6,258 nucleotides of DNA from Methanobacteriaceae archaeon (GCA_027318585.1 DAHVOW010000044.1:1-6258); one strand, 5' to 3'; counted from the stretch's first letter, positions 1 through 5,979 are shown. The notes: generated by a model from the sequence alone, not told the origin. Numbers and translations are program-made.

Positions 1-250
1 TCACTGTAAGCAAGACGGCATAAGAACCTGCGGAGCCGAACACATGGCTCGGATTCTGGATCGTGCTGGAAGATCCATCCCCGAAATCCCAACGCCATGA
101 GGTCGGGCTGCCCGCGGATGTATCGGTGAACTGAACAGTTTGTCCTGCCACTAATGAGGAAGGGCCATAGGTGAACGAAGCCGAGAGCGCCGCCGTTACC
201 GGAGTTAAGACCCTGGCTGCCCGGGATGGGATGAAGCTGGAACTGGACCA
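1..250 (-). pseudogene. Truncated PKD-domain protein fragment, running off the left edge
   Basis: On the minus strand a frame is open from an in-frame TAG (251-253) to the window edge, about 83 codons. Its second half reads as a typical PKD domain: a beta-strand with FTDTSAG, then SWRWDFGDGSS, then NPSHVF and a final VLLTV strand. PKD domains are extracellular beta-sandwich modules, common in archaeal surface proteins and often in tandem. No ATG, GTG or TTG lies between the upstream stop and the domain, so there is no native N-terminus or signal peptide. By hand count, GC over 1-210 is about 56%. I infer a decayed or truncated surface-protein gene, or a chimeric contig edge. The domain call is firm; the pseudogene status is less so, because the downstream part is outside the window. 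Confidence 0.6.
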
Positions 251-299
251 CTACCAGGCCAAACAACAAACCCTGGATGAGTTTTCTAAAAATAGGTGA
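171..299 (+). CDS. Possible C-terminal remnant of an unrecognised protein
   Basis: A plus-strand frame opens right after a TAG (168-170), begins with GTG at 171 and ends with TGA at 297-299, giving 42 residues. The C-terminal half (KLELDHYQAK, then QQTLDEFSKNR) is hydrophilic, probably helical, and uses codons like the real genes of this window (CTG, ACC, GCC, GAG). It has no cysteines, membrane segment or motif I recognise. It overlaps the minus-strand PKD frame on the opposite strand, so at most one of the two is genuine over 171-250. The likeliest reading is the 3' end of a gene whose 5' part was lost at a junction near 171-210. A free-standing 42-residue protein, or chance, remains possible. 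Confidence 0.3.
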   Translation: MNEAESAAVTGVKTLAARDGMKLELDHYQAKQQTLDEFSKNR

Positions 300-311
300 A
301 ATATATTTAAA
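297..311 (+). promoter_or_regulatory. TATA box/BRE upstream of tRNA-Thr
   Basis: The stretch AAATATATTTAAATT lies about 30 nt before the tRNA 5' end, a usual distance for an archaeal TATA box serving a tRNA gene. It follows a purine-rich GGTGAA that could act as BRE. It overlaps the stop codon of the upstream short frame. Confidence 0.55.
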
Positions 312-336
312 TTAAAAAAGTCCTATAGTAGTTGTG

Positions 337-409
<73 letters not shown>

Positions 410-410
<1 letters not shown>

Positions 411-431
411 TTATTTTTAATAATAAAAATA
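410..431 (+). terminator. T-rich terminator and AT inverted repeat after tRNA-Thr
   Basis: Directly after the tRNA is TTTATTTTTAA, the oligo-T type of signal that ends archaeal transcription. TATTTTTA (412-419) and TAAAAATA (424-431) also form a perfect 8-bp inverted repeat around a 4-nt spacer. The same stretch could instead serve as the TATA region for the small ORF starting at 449. Confidence 0.4.
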
Positions 432-448
432 GAAATTAGTGATTTAGT

Positions 449-619
449 ATGAGTATAATGTATAACCAAGGACTTCTGATGTGTCAGGAGTATCATCAAT
501 GTGAATATATTAAATGCAAGCATTTTGAATGGCATGTCGAGAGGAGCTCCTGCCAGCCACGTAAGTGCCATAAAACCGGGTTAGATGTATCATGTACCGC
601 TACCCCCCGGGAAAGATGA
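449..619 (+). CDS. Small Cys-rich protein, copy 1 of a tandem pair (unrecognised family)
   Basis: This 56-residue protein is probably a metal-binding mini-protein, but I do not recognise the family. ATG 449 follows AGTGAT (438-443) at 5-nt spacing, close to the GGTGAT before hemB. ATGs at 458 and 479 (just before the first Cys) are alternatives. Cysteines are at residues 12, 18, 23, 35, 40 and 49, with His25, Trp28 and His29 between the third and fourth. There is no signal peptide or membrane segment, and it is basic. All six cysteines, His25, Trp28, His29, the Ser-Cys at 34-35 and the Arg-Lys-Cys at 38-40 recur with identical spacing in the ORF just downstream. Conservation of the cysteine pattern between two diverged copies is the main evidence that it is a real gene. 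Zinc or another thiolate-bound metal is inferred from residue content only. Confidence 0.6.
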   Translation: MSIMYNQGLLMCQEYHQCEYIKCKHFEWHVERSSCQPRKCHKTGLDVSCTATPRER

Positions 620-625
620 AGGGGG
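604..625 (+). promoter_or_regulatory. Hairpin that may mask the ribosome-binding site of the second Cys-rich ORF
   Basis: CCCCC (604-608) can pair with GGGGG (621-625). The loop contains the TGA stop of the first small ORF (617-619). The 3' arm is the likely Shine-Dalgarno (AGGGGG, 620-625) for the TTG start at 632. A ribosome terminating at 617-619 would open the stem, which would couple translation of the second ORF to the first. The pairing is visible; the function is inferred. Confidence 0.3.
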
Positions 626-631
626 CTGTTT

Positions 632-808
632 TTGGATAACACCAATCAAGAATTGAGAATCTGCCGGGCCCAGTGTCACTGCCCCCACGACTGTTGTCGT
701 CATTATCGCTGGCATCCTAAGCTGGATTCCTGCGGTAGTCGGAAGTGTAATATGCTGGGGATAATGGTTAAATGCATCACCGACCCGGATAAACCCCTAA
801 TTGACTAA
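632..808 (+). CDS. Small Cys-rich protein, copy 2 of a tandem pair (unrecognised family)
   Basis: This is a 58-residue protein from TTG 632, preceded by AGGGGG at 6-nt spacing. It lies in the same frame as the previous ORF, with the TGA at 617-619 and four codons between them. Cysteines are at residues 11, 15, 17, 21, 22, 34, 39 and 48. Of these, 11, 17, 22, 34, 39 and 48 match copy 1 position for position with a constant offset of one residue, as do His24, Trp27, His28, Ser33, Arg37, Lys38, Gly43 and Val46. That is 14 identities in 38 gapless positions by hand count. Three extra cysteines may enlarge the metal site. It ends 4 nt before the convergent aroC stop. It may instead be the second domain of one two-domain protein split by a nonsense codon. 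The TTG start is less certain than the reading frame. Confidence 0.6.
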   Translation: MDNTNQELRICRAQCHCPHDCCRHYRWHPKLDSCGSRKCNMLGIMVKCITDPDKPLID

Positions 809-812
809 AATG

Positions 813-1904
813 TTAAAGATGGCAAGGATTTACCAAACCAGTTCTTAATAGATGATCAGCCAACAACATGGCTACTGCTGATTCAGCAACGGTAGTGATC
901 CGGGGGCAGATACAGGGGTCGTGACGACCCTCAATTTTTATCTCTACTTCTTCTTTTCTTTCCAGGTCCACCGTCTTCTGGGCCAGACTAATGGATGGTG
1001 TGGGTTTAACCGCCATCCGAACCACAATGGGCATTCCATTAGATATCCCACCGACAATGCCGCCTGAAGTGTTGGTGGTGGTCTTGATCTGGTCTTTTTC
1101 CAAGTAATATTCATCATTGGTGGCACTGGCCGTGGACTGGGCCAGTTCAAATCCAAAGCCCACCTCCACACCCTTTACCGACCCAATACCCATCAGGGCC
1201 TGGGCCAGATCAGCATCCAGTTTGCCGAATACTGGTTCTCCCAGTCCGGCTGGAACCTGGAAGGCTATAGTCTCCACGATACCTCCCAGAGAATCACCTT
1301 TGGCCTTAGCTTCCAGTATGGCTTCTTCCATTTTCACAGCAGCCTGGGGATCCGCACATCTAACCAGGTTTTCAGAAGAATATTCCTCGACATGGCTGTA
1401 AGCTACGTGATTGGCCTTAATTTTTCCAATCTGGGTGACATGTGATACAACCTTAATATTTAAGTGTTTCAAGAGCTTTTTAGCCACTGCTCCACCTATG
1501 ACGTGGCCAATGGTGGTCCGGCCACTTCCTCTTCCACCTCCCCGGTAGTCATAAACACCGTACTTGGCGGTCCAGGTGTAATCACCATGTCCAGGGCGGG
1601 GCTTATTTTTAAGAGCCTCATATGCTGATGGATCAGCATCTTGATTATAAACCACCGCGGCAATGGGGGTGCCGTCGGTTTTTCCCTGGAATATTCCGGA
1701 TAAAACCTCAACCTGGTCAGTTTCACCCCGGGAAGTGGTGATATTACTGGTCCCGGGTCTCCTGCGATCCAGTTCACCCTGGATGTCCATCCGGGTAAGG
1801 TCCAGACCTGCGGGGCAGCCATCAATAACCGCTCCCAGGGCCATTCCGTGACTGGATCCGAAGGTGGTCACCCGGAACATGTTTCCTGTGCTGTTTCCTG
1901 ACAT
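813..1904 (-). CDS. aroC: Chorismate synthase
   Basis: It converts 5-enolpyruvylshikimate-3-phosphate to chorismate, the last shikimate step, using reduced FMN; it is cytosolic. From ATG 1904 it has 363 residues, normal for the family. Visible landmarks are FGSSHG (15-20, a variant of the usual FGESHG), RRPGTS (48-53), PRPGHGDYT (102-110, with the conserved His106), YRGGGRGSGRTT (120-131) and a C-terminal GRHDPC followed by ESAVAMLLADHLL. A TTG four codons upstream (1916) is in frame, but GAGGAT (1914-1909) sits 6 nt before ATG 1904, so that ATG is preferred. It converges on the small Cys-rich ORFs (4-nt gap) and is divergent from the glycosylase gene. No other shikimate genes are in the window. 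Confidence 0.96.
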   Translation of the reverse strand: MSGNSTGNMFRVTTFGSSHGMALGAVIDGCPAGLDLTRMDIQGELDRRRPGTSNITTSRGETDQVEVLSGIFQGKTDGTPIAAVVYNQDADPSAYEALKNKPRPGHGDYTWTAKYGVYDYRGGGRGSGRTTIGHVIGGAVAKKLLKHLNIKVVSHVTQIGKIKANHVAYSHVEEYSSENLVRCADPQAAVKMEEAILEAKAKGDSLGGIVETIAFQVPAGLGEPVFGKLDADLAQALMGIGSVKGVEVGFGFELAQSTASATNDEYYLEKDQIKTTTNTSGGIVGGISNGMPIVVRMAVKPTPSISLAQKTVDLERKEEVEIKIEGRHDPCICPRITTVAESAVAMLLADHLLRTGLVNPCHL

Positions 1905-1916
1905 GTGAATCCTCAA

Positions 1917-1985
1917 TCTAAATTAGACTAAATAATATGTTATATTATATGATTGGGTCTGCTATTAATTATATGAGGAACCCCT
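1917..1985. promoter_or_regulatory. Divergent promoter region between aroC and the glycosylase operon
   Basis: The 81-nt gap between the two start codons is strongly AT-rich. TTATATTATATG (1940-1951) reads as a TATA-like box on both strands. It is about 35 nt from the rightward ATG at 1986 and about 35 nt from the leftward ATG at 1904, so one element may serve both genes with short leaders. GAGGA at 1975-1979 is the rightward Shine-Dalgarno. Confidence 0.45.
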
Positions 1986-2693
1986 ATGTCCCACCATGAT
2001 GAACACTACCTAACCAACGTGTACCATAAACTTTTAGAGCTATACGGTCCTCAGGGTTGGTGGCCTCTTTTAGACTGGAATGGTGAAAATCCCACTAAAA
2101 CTGGTTCTTTGATGGGTTATCATCCCGGTAATTACCGTTTACCAGAAAATTCCCAGCAGAGGTTTGAAATAGTTTTAGGAGCTATTCTTACCCAGAACAC
2201 AGCATGGACATCGGCCGAGAAGGCCCTTGGGAATCTTAAAAGACTGAAAGCTGTAGACCCCCATCTGTTACTACAACTGGACTCAGAAGTCCTCAAAGCT
2301 GCAGTTCGGCCGGCCGGTTTCTTCAACCAGAAAACTGTCTATCTACAAAAGATAAGCCGGTTTTTCATTAAACTGGATGGTGAAGTGCCTACCCGTAAGG
2401 AACTACTGAAAGTTAAGGGGGTTGGTAATGAAACCGCCGATTCCATACTTCTTTATGCCTACCACCAGCCCCAATTCGTGGTGGATGCTTATACCAAAAG
2501 GATATTCAGCCATTTAGGCATTATTGAACAAAATACCAGCTACATGGAGGTTAAAAACCTCTTTGAGAGGTGTTTACCCCGAGATGTGCCGCTTTATCAG
2601 GAGTATCATGCCCTGATTGTGGAGCATGCCAAGAGATATTATCAAAAACAGCCTTATAAAGAGATTCACCTAAAAAAAATTAAATTTAATTGA
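1986..2693 (+). CDS. HhH-GPD DNA glycosylase, MagIII/COG2231-like
   Basis: This is a 235-residue base-excision repair glycosylase of the endonuclease III superfamily, related to 3-methyladenine DNA glycosylase III (MagIII). The core begins at about residue 60 with FEIVLGAILTQNTAW, a hallmark of this subfamily. RPAGFFNQK (108-116) follows, then the helix-hairpin-helix KVKGVGNETAD (142-152) and FVVDAYTKRI (164-173), where Asp167 is the expected catalytic residue. The position of the endonuclease III catalytic lysine is Glu149, which fits a monofunctional glycosylase without AP-lyase activity. The C-terminal iron-sulphur ligands common in relatives are missing: after LIVEHAKRYY there are no cysteines. 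Residues 22-57 insert a segment before the core. ATG 1986 has GAGGA at 6-nt spacing. It is probably cotranscribed with the cupin (15-nt gap). Substrate specificity cannot be read from sequence. Confidence 0.85.
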   Translation: MSHHDEHYLTNVYHKLLELYGPQGWWPLLDWNGENPTKTGSLMGYHPGNYRLPENSQQRFEIVLGAILTQNTAWTSAEKALGNLKRLKAVDPHLLLQLDSEVLKAAVRPAGFFNQKTVYLQKISRFFIKLDGEVPTRKELLKVKGVGNETADSILLYAYHQPQFVVDAYTKRIFSHLGIIEQNTSYMEVKNLFERCLPRDVPLYQEYHALIVEHAKRYYQKQPYKEIHLKKIKFN

Positions 2694-2708
2694 TATTGAG
2701 GTTTTTTA

Positions 2709-3044
2709 ATGGAGCATAAAGTTGGTAAAGCAAGTGATCATGGTTATCAAGCGGTGCGGGATGGCATTGAGAGGAAGACCCTGGTGTATGCCAACAGAAC
2801 ATTATTGACCAAGTTCAGATTATCCAAAGACCAGATAGTGCCCCTGCATAAACACCCGGAAGAGCAGACCGGTTATCTGGTGTCAGGACACTTGATCATG
2901 GTTATTGATGGGGAGAGGTACCAGTTACTCCCGGGGGATAGCTGGGCCATACCCGGTAATGTGGAACACGGTGCTAAACCCCTGGAAGATTCTGTGGCCC
3001 TGGAAGTATTCTCACCTCCCCGGGAGGACTATAAAGATGGATGA
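2709..3044 (+). CDS. Small single-domain cupin protein
   Basis: This 111-residue protein has one conserved beta-barrel domain. Cupin motif 1 appears as PLHKHPEEQTGYLVSG (45-60) and motif 2 as PGDSWAIPGNVEHGA (75-89). Likely metal ligands are His47, His49, Gln53 and His87; the third position is Gln where many cupins have Glu, as is common in the HxHPxEQ group. There is no signal peptide or membrane segment, so it is likely cytosolic. GAGGT (2698-2702) lies 6 nt before ATG 2709. It sits between the glycosylase (15 nt upstream) and the Fe-S protein (42 nt downstream), so cotranscription is likely. Cupins of this size range from isomerases and dioxygenases to simple binding proteins. The fold is clear; the reaction is unknown. 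Confidence 0.88.
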   Translation: MEHKVGKASDHGYQAVRDGIERKTLVYANRTLLTKFRLSKDQIVPLHKHPEEQTGYLVSGHLIMVIDGERYQLLPGDSWAIPGNVEHGAKPLEDSVALEVFSPPREDYKDG

Positions 3045-3086
3045 TTATAGATTTAATGGTAGTAAGTCTAAATTAGAGGCGTTAAA

Positions 3087-3944
3087 ATGTCTAGAATATC
3101 CTTTTCAGACCTCAGTGTATTGGTAATTAAATCCACCTTCAACACCCGTTTTATTCTGGCTGGTGTCTGCAGGAGAGTACCCCCACTAGCGGGAGTAGTG
3201 GACAAACTGCTCTTTGAGGGTGATGATATACAAGTAATTCCCCGGGATGTCACGGTTAGGTCCACAGTGGAGGAGGTTCAGGTAAACAGTAACCTACAAT
3301 TACCTGAAGAGACATCACTACCCAGCCAGGTCCTGAAAGACATGATCCACAGATCAAGGTACCACCTCCTGATGAATACCTGTATCTGCAGGGTTTCCAA
3401 CCACTGTGAAGATTATCCCCAGGACTTGGGGTGTTTATTTCTGGGTAGAGGGGTTATGAAGATATCACCTAAACTGGGTAGGCTGGTTTCTAAAGAAGAA
3501 GCCCTGGAACATGTGGATAAATGTCAAAAAGCAGGTTTAGTTCACATCATCGGGCGGAACAAAATTGACAGTGTATGGCTGAACACCGGCCCTAAGGAAG
3601 AACTTTTATCCATCTGCCACTGCTGTCCCTGCTGCTGTTTATGGAAGATGGCCCCGGATTTACCAGAGGACTTGGGTAATAGCATCCGCCCCATGAAGGG
3701 AGTTGTTCTGGAATTTAAAGAAGAACTATGTAATGGTTGTGGAAAATGCACCCAAGGTAGTTGCTTTGTAGATGCCGTGACCCTGGTTGATAAAAAAGCA
3801 GTTATAGACCGGAGAAAATGTCGGATCTGCGGCCGTTGCGCAGAGTTGTGCCCCGCAGGAGCCATATCCATAAAAATGGAGGAATATGCCATCGGCCGTT
3901 CGGTTGAAAACCTGGAAGGGCTGGTGGATGTGGAAGAGGAATGA
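3087..3944 (+). CDS. Cys-rich protein with two C-terminal [4Fe-4S] ferredoxin motifs
   Basis: This is a 285-residue soluble protein that I recall as a conserved family in archaea and anaerobic bacteria, with unknown function. Residues 1-80 hold no cluster motif. A first cysteine group follows: NTCICR (97-102), Cys107, then YPQDLGCLFLG (110-120). After GRLVSKEEALEH (131-142) and GLVHIIGRNK (150-159) comes ICHCCPCCCLW (176-186), with six cysteines in eight residues. The C-terminus is a two-cluster ferredoxin: Cys215, 218, 221, 226 (spacing 2-2-4) and Cys245, 248, 251, 255 followed by Pro (the classic 2-2-3 form). Electron transfer is likely. The CHCCPCCC group may hold another cluster or metal, which is inference. 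GAGG (3076-3079) is 7 nt before ATG 3087. It is the last gene of the probable operon begun by the glycosylase. Confidence 0.85.
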   Translation: MSRISFSDLSVLVIKSTFNTRFILAGVCRRVPPLAGVVDKLLFEGDDIQVIPRDVTVRSTVEEVQVNSNLQLPEETSLPSQVLKDMIHRSRYHLLMNTCICRVSNHCEDYPQDLGCLFLGRGVMKISPKLGRLVSKEEALEHVDKCQKAGLVHIIGRNKIDSVWLNTGPKEELLSICHCCPCCCLWKMAPDLPEDLGNSIRPMKGVVLEFKEELCNGCGKCTQGSCFVDAVTLVDKKAVIDRRKCRICGRCAELCPAGAISIKMEEYAIGRSVENLEGLVDVEEE

Positions 3945-3969
3945 TATCCTTATTCCATTTAATAAGAAT

Positions 3970-4074
3970 AGATTTATATCCAAGCTATCTTTAAATTAGA
4001 AAATAAGGTTAATTATTAATTCATTTATAGATTTAATCAATTTCATGATGGACATATTGAATTAATGTGGTGAT
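3970..4074 (+). promoter_or_regulatory. hemB promoter and ribosome-binding site
   Basis: The 136-nt gap before hemB is AT-rich and begins a new transcription unit. Two TATA-like boxes are visible: TTTATAT (3973-3979) and TTTATAG (4024-4030). They would give leaders of about 75 and 30 nt, and which is used cannot be decided here. GGTGAT (4069-4074), 6 nt before ATG 4081, is a strong archaeal Shine-Dalgarno. Confidence 0.45.
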
Positions 4075-4080
4075 TTAAAC

Positions 4081-5064
4081 ATGATATTCCCCTTTCGTCG
4101 CATGCGCAGGCTTAGAAAAACTCCCCAGATCAGGAAAATCCTCCAGGAAACAGCTTTAAATCCCGAAGACTTCATTTATCCCTTGTTCATCAAGGAGGAG
4201 CTTGAACCCGGAGATAAGGAACATATTGATACCATGCCTGGCCAGTATCGCTATTCCCTGGAGGATGCGGTGGAGGAAGCTAGCCGGCTGGAGGAAATAG
4301 GGCTTCATTCTGTTATACTTTTCGGCATGCCCCGGGAAAAGGATGAAATGGGTTCCATGGCCTTCCATCCCGAGGGGATAGTCCAAAATACGGTGCGCCG
4401 GTTGAAGGAAGAAACGGACCTGGTAGTTATCACCGATGTTTGTCTGTGCCAGTACACCAGCCACGGCCACTGTGGAGTGGTGGAGGGGGGCCAGATATTA
4501 AACGATGAAACCCTGCACTACCTTTCGGAAACAGCCCTGTCCCACGCCCGTGCCGGGGCAGATATGGTAGCGCCTTCGGATATGATGGACGGCCGGGTGG
4601 CTGCTATCCGGGAAAATCTGGATAACAGCGGCTTCGAGGATACGCTGATCATGTCCTACGCTGCAAAATATGCATCCAGCTTCTATGCACCCTTCCGGGA
4701 TGCGGTGTGTTCAGCACCCTCCTTTGGCGACCGCAGAACATATCAGATGAGTCCTCACACACCCAGTGAAGCTCTAAGAGAGGTGGAACTGGACATCGAG
4801 GAGGGGGCTGATATCGTGATGGTCAAACCGGCCCTGGCCTATCTGGATATTATAAAGATGGTTAAGGATGAGTACCGCATGCCCACTGCCGCTTACCAAG
4901 TCAGTGGCGAGTATTCTATGTTAATCGCAGGGATAGAGGCCGGTTACCTCACTATGGACTCCATTTATGAGTCTCTTCTGTCCATTAAAAGGGCCGGTGC
5001 CGATTTAATAATCAGCCACTTCACCCCCATGTTCCTGAAAGGCCAGCTGGATAACTGTTTTTGA
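4081..5064 (+). CDS. hemB: Porphobilinogen synthase (delta-aminolevulinate dehydratase)
   Basis: It condenses two 5-aminolevulinate molecules to porphobilinogen, the early common step to siroheme, corrinoids and, in methanogens, coenzyme F430. At 327 residues it is full length. The N-terminus FPFRRMRRLRKTPQIR is typical. The zinc site is visible in DVCLCQYTSHGHCG, with Cys121, Cys123 and Cys131, so this is the zinc-dependent type. PSDMMDGRVAAIR (165-177) is followed by the two Schiff-base lysines, Lys196 in SYAAKYASSFYAPFRDA and Lys249 in DIVMVKPALAYLD. ATG 4081 has GGTGAT at 6-nt spacing. It leads a probable operon with the CitG-family gene, whose ribosome-binding site overlaps its stop codon. 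No other haem or corrinoid genes are in the window. Confidence 0.97.
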   Translation: MIFPFRRMRRLRKTPQIRKILQETALNPEDFIYPLFIKEELEPGDKEHIDTMPGQYRYSLEDAVEEASRLEEIGLHSVILFGMPREKDEMGSMAFHPEGIVQNTVRRLKEETDLVVITDVCLCQYTSHGHCGVVEGGQILNDETLHYLSETALSHARAGADMVAPSDMMDGRVAAIRENLDNSGFEDTLIMSYAAKYASSFYAPFRDAVCSAPSFGDRRTYQMSPHTPSEALREVELDIEEGADIVMVKPALAYLDIIKMVKDEYRMPTAAYQVSGEYSMLIAGIEAGYLTMDSIYESLLSIKRAGADLIISHFTPMFLKGQLDNCF

Positions 5065-5073
5065 GGGATAACT

Positions 5074-5979
5074 GTGGATGCAGATTATATAGCTAAATGT
5101 GCCCAGATAGCCTCGGTGTTGGAGGTCAGCGGCCATCCCAAACCGGGTAACGTGCACCGGACCCAGGACTTCCCGGATATGGTCTTCGAGGATTTTCTAA
5201 TAAGTGGGGTGGTTATTGGGGATAACATACGAAAGGCTGCCCATCGGGGCTCCCGTTACCATGACCCGGAGGACTGGCATAAAATCGGACTCGGGGAGTT
5301 AATAAAGGATTCTGTTTTGGAAACGGATCGCTGGGTGGAGAACAACACCAACCTAGGCATAGTGATGCTATTAACACCATTATCCGCGGCGGCGGGTATG
5401 AGTTCAGATTTGGAGTCGGTTCCAGGTAATGTGGACCGAATAATGAAGGCTACTACCCCCCAGGATGCGGTTAATCTCTACCAGGCCATCAACATCGCTG
5501 ATGCCGGGGGAATGGGGGAACAGAGTGAACTGGACGTGGCCAGTGAGGATTCCATGCAGGAACTAATAGAAAATGAGGTTAACATGTTCCAGGTCCTGGA
5601 GATGTCGGCCAGCTGGGACCGGCTGGCCTATGAGCTCACCCAGGGCATGCCCGTTACCTTCAAAACGGGGTTCCCCGTTTTCAGGAATATCAAAACCACC
5701 CAGAGTATTAATAAGGCCACTTTACAGGCTTTCCTAACCATACTCTCCCAGTATCCGGATACCCTCATTGAAAGAAAGTACGGGGAGGCTAAAGCCCAGG
5801 AAGTTTCCAGCACTGCAAAGAGTATATTGGATGAGGGAGGAATATTAACCCAGGAAGGCCGGGATAAATTATACCAGTTCGATTTGGAACTGGTCAGAAG
5901 AGGTTTGAATCCCGGTACCACAGCTGATTTGACTGCTTCTTCTATAATGGCAGCTTATCTGGCTGATTATGATTATTAA
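5074..5979 (+). CDS. CitG/MdcB-family triphosphoribosyl-dephospho-CoA synthase-like protein
   Basis: This 301-residue protein belongs to the family that in bacteria makes the 2'-(5''-triphosphoribosyl)-3'-dephospho-CoA prosthetic-group precursor for citrate or malonate lyase, from ATP and dephospho-CoA. Visible motifs are SGHPKPGNVHR (19-29), NNTNLGIVMLLTPL (90-103), ADAGGMGE (144-151) and LNPGTTADLTASS (278-290), covering the family's length. Translation starts at GTG 5074. The Shine-Dalgarno GAGGGAT (5063-5069) overlaps the hemB stop (5062-5064), so the two genes are probably translationally coupled. No citrate lyase or malonate decarboxylase subunits lie nearby, so the bacterial role should not be assumed. 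Its partner could be a nucleotide-cofactor pathway, but nothing here identifies it. Family membership is firm; the reaction is open. Confidence 0.88.
   Translation: MDADYIAKCAQIASVLEVSGHPKPGNVHRTQDFPDMVFEDFLISGVVIGDNIRKAAHRGSRYHDPEDWHKIGLGELIKDSVLETDRWVENNTNLGIVMLLTPLSAAAGMSSDLESVPGNVDRIMKATTPQDAVNLYQAINIADAGGMGEQSELDVASEDSMQELIENEVNMFQVLEMSASWDRLAYELTQGMPVTFKTGFPVFRNIKTTQSINKATLQAFLTILSQYPDTLIERKYGEAKAQEVSSTAKSILDEGGILTQEGRDKLYQFDLELVRRGLNPGTTADLTASSIMAAYLADYDY

Noticed and set aside
599..611. CCCCCCGGG at 603-611 repeats part of the tRNA-Thr 3' end (399-407), as an integrated element's attachment site might.
   Set aside because: The match is only nine low-complexity bases, no integrase is present, and the intervening DNA consists of the small Cys-rich ORFs.
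617..619. Selenocysteine read-through of the TGA between the two Cys-rich ORFs.
   Set aside because: The TGA is not at a cysteine position of the repeat, the second ORF has its own Shine-Dalgarno, and I recognise no SECIS element nearby. Selenocysteine is known in Methanococcales, while the gene order here suggests Methanobacteriales.
1117..1401. Open frames on both strands inside aroC.
   Set aside because: They overlap a full-length, motif-complete chorismate synthase and show no recognisable domain; they are by-products of its codon usage.
3041..3076. Short ATG-initiated frame overlapping the end of the cupin gene.
   Set aside because: It is only 11 codons before a TAG and has no recognisable content; the Fe-S gene has its own Shine-Dalgarno further on.
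3949..3966. Inverted repeat CTTATT/AATAAG just after the Fe-S gene, as a possible terminator.
   Set aside because: It is only 6 bp, entirely A/T-rich apart from one pair, and is not followed by a T tract; chance is likely in this AT-rich gap.
4044..4050. ATGATGG resembling a C box of a C/D-box guide RNA before hemB.
   Set aside because: The last base departs from the consensus and no properly spaced D box (CTGA) or C'/D' pair is visible.
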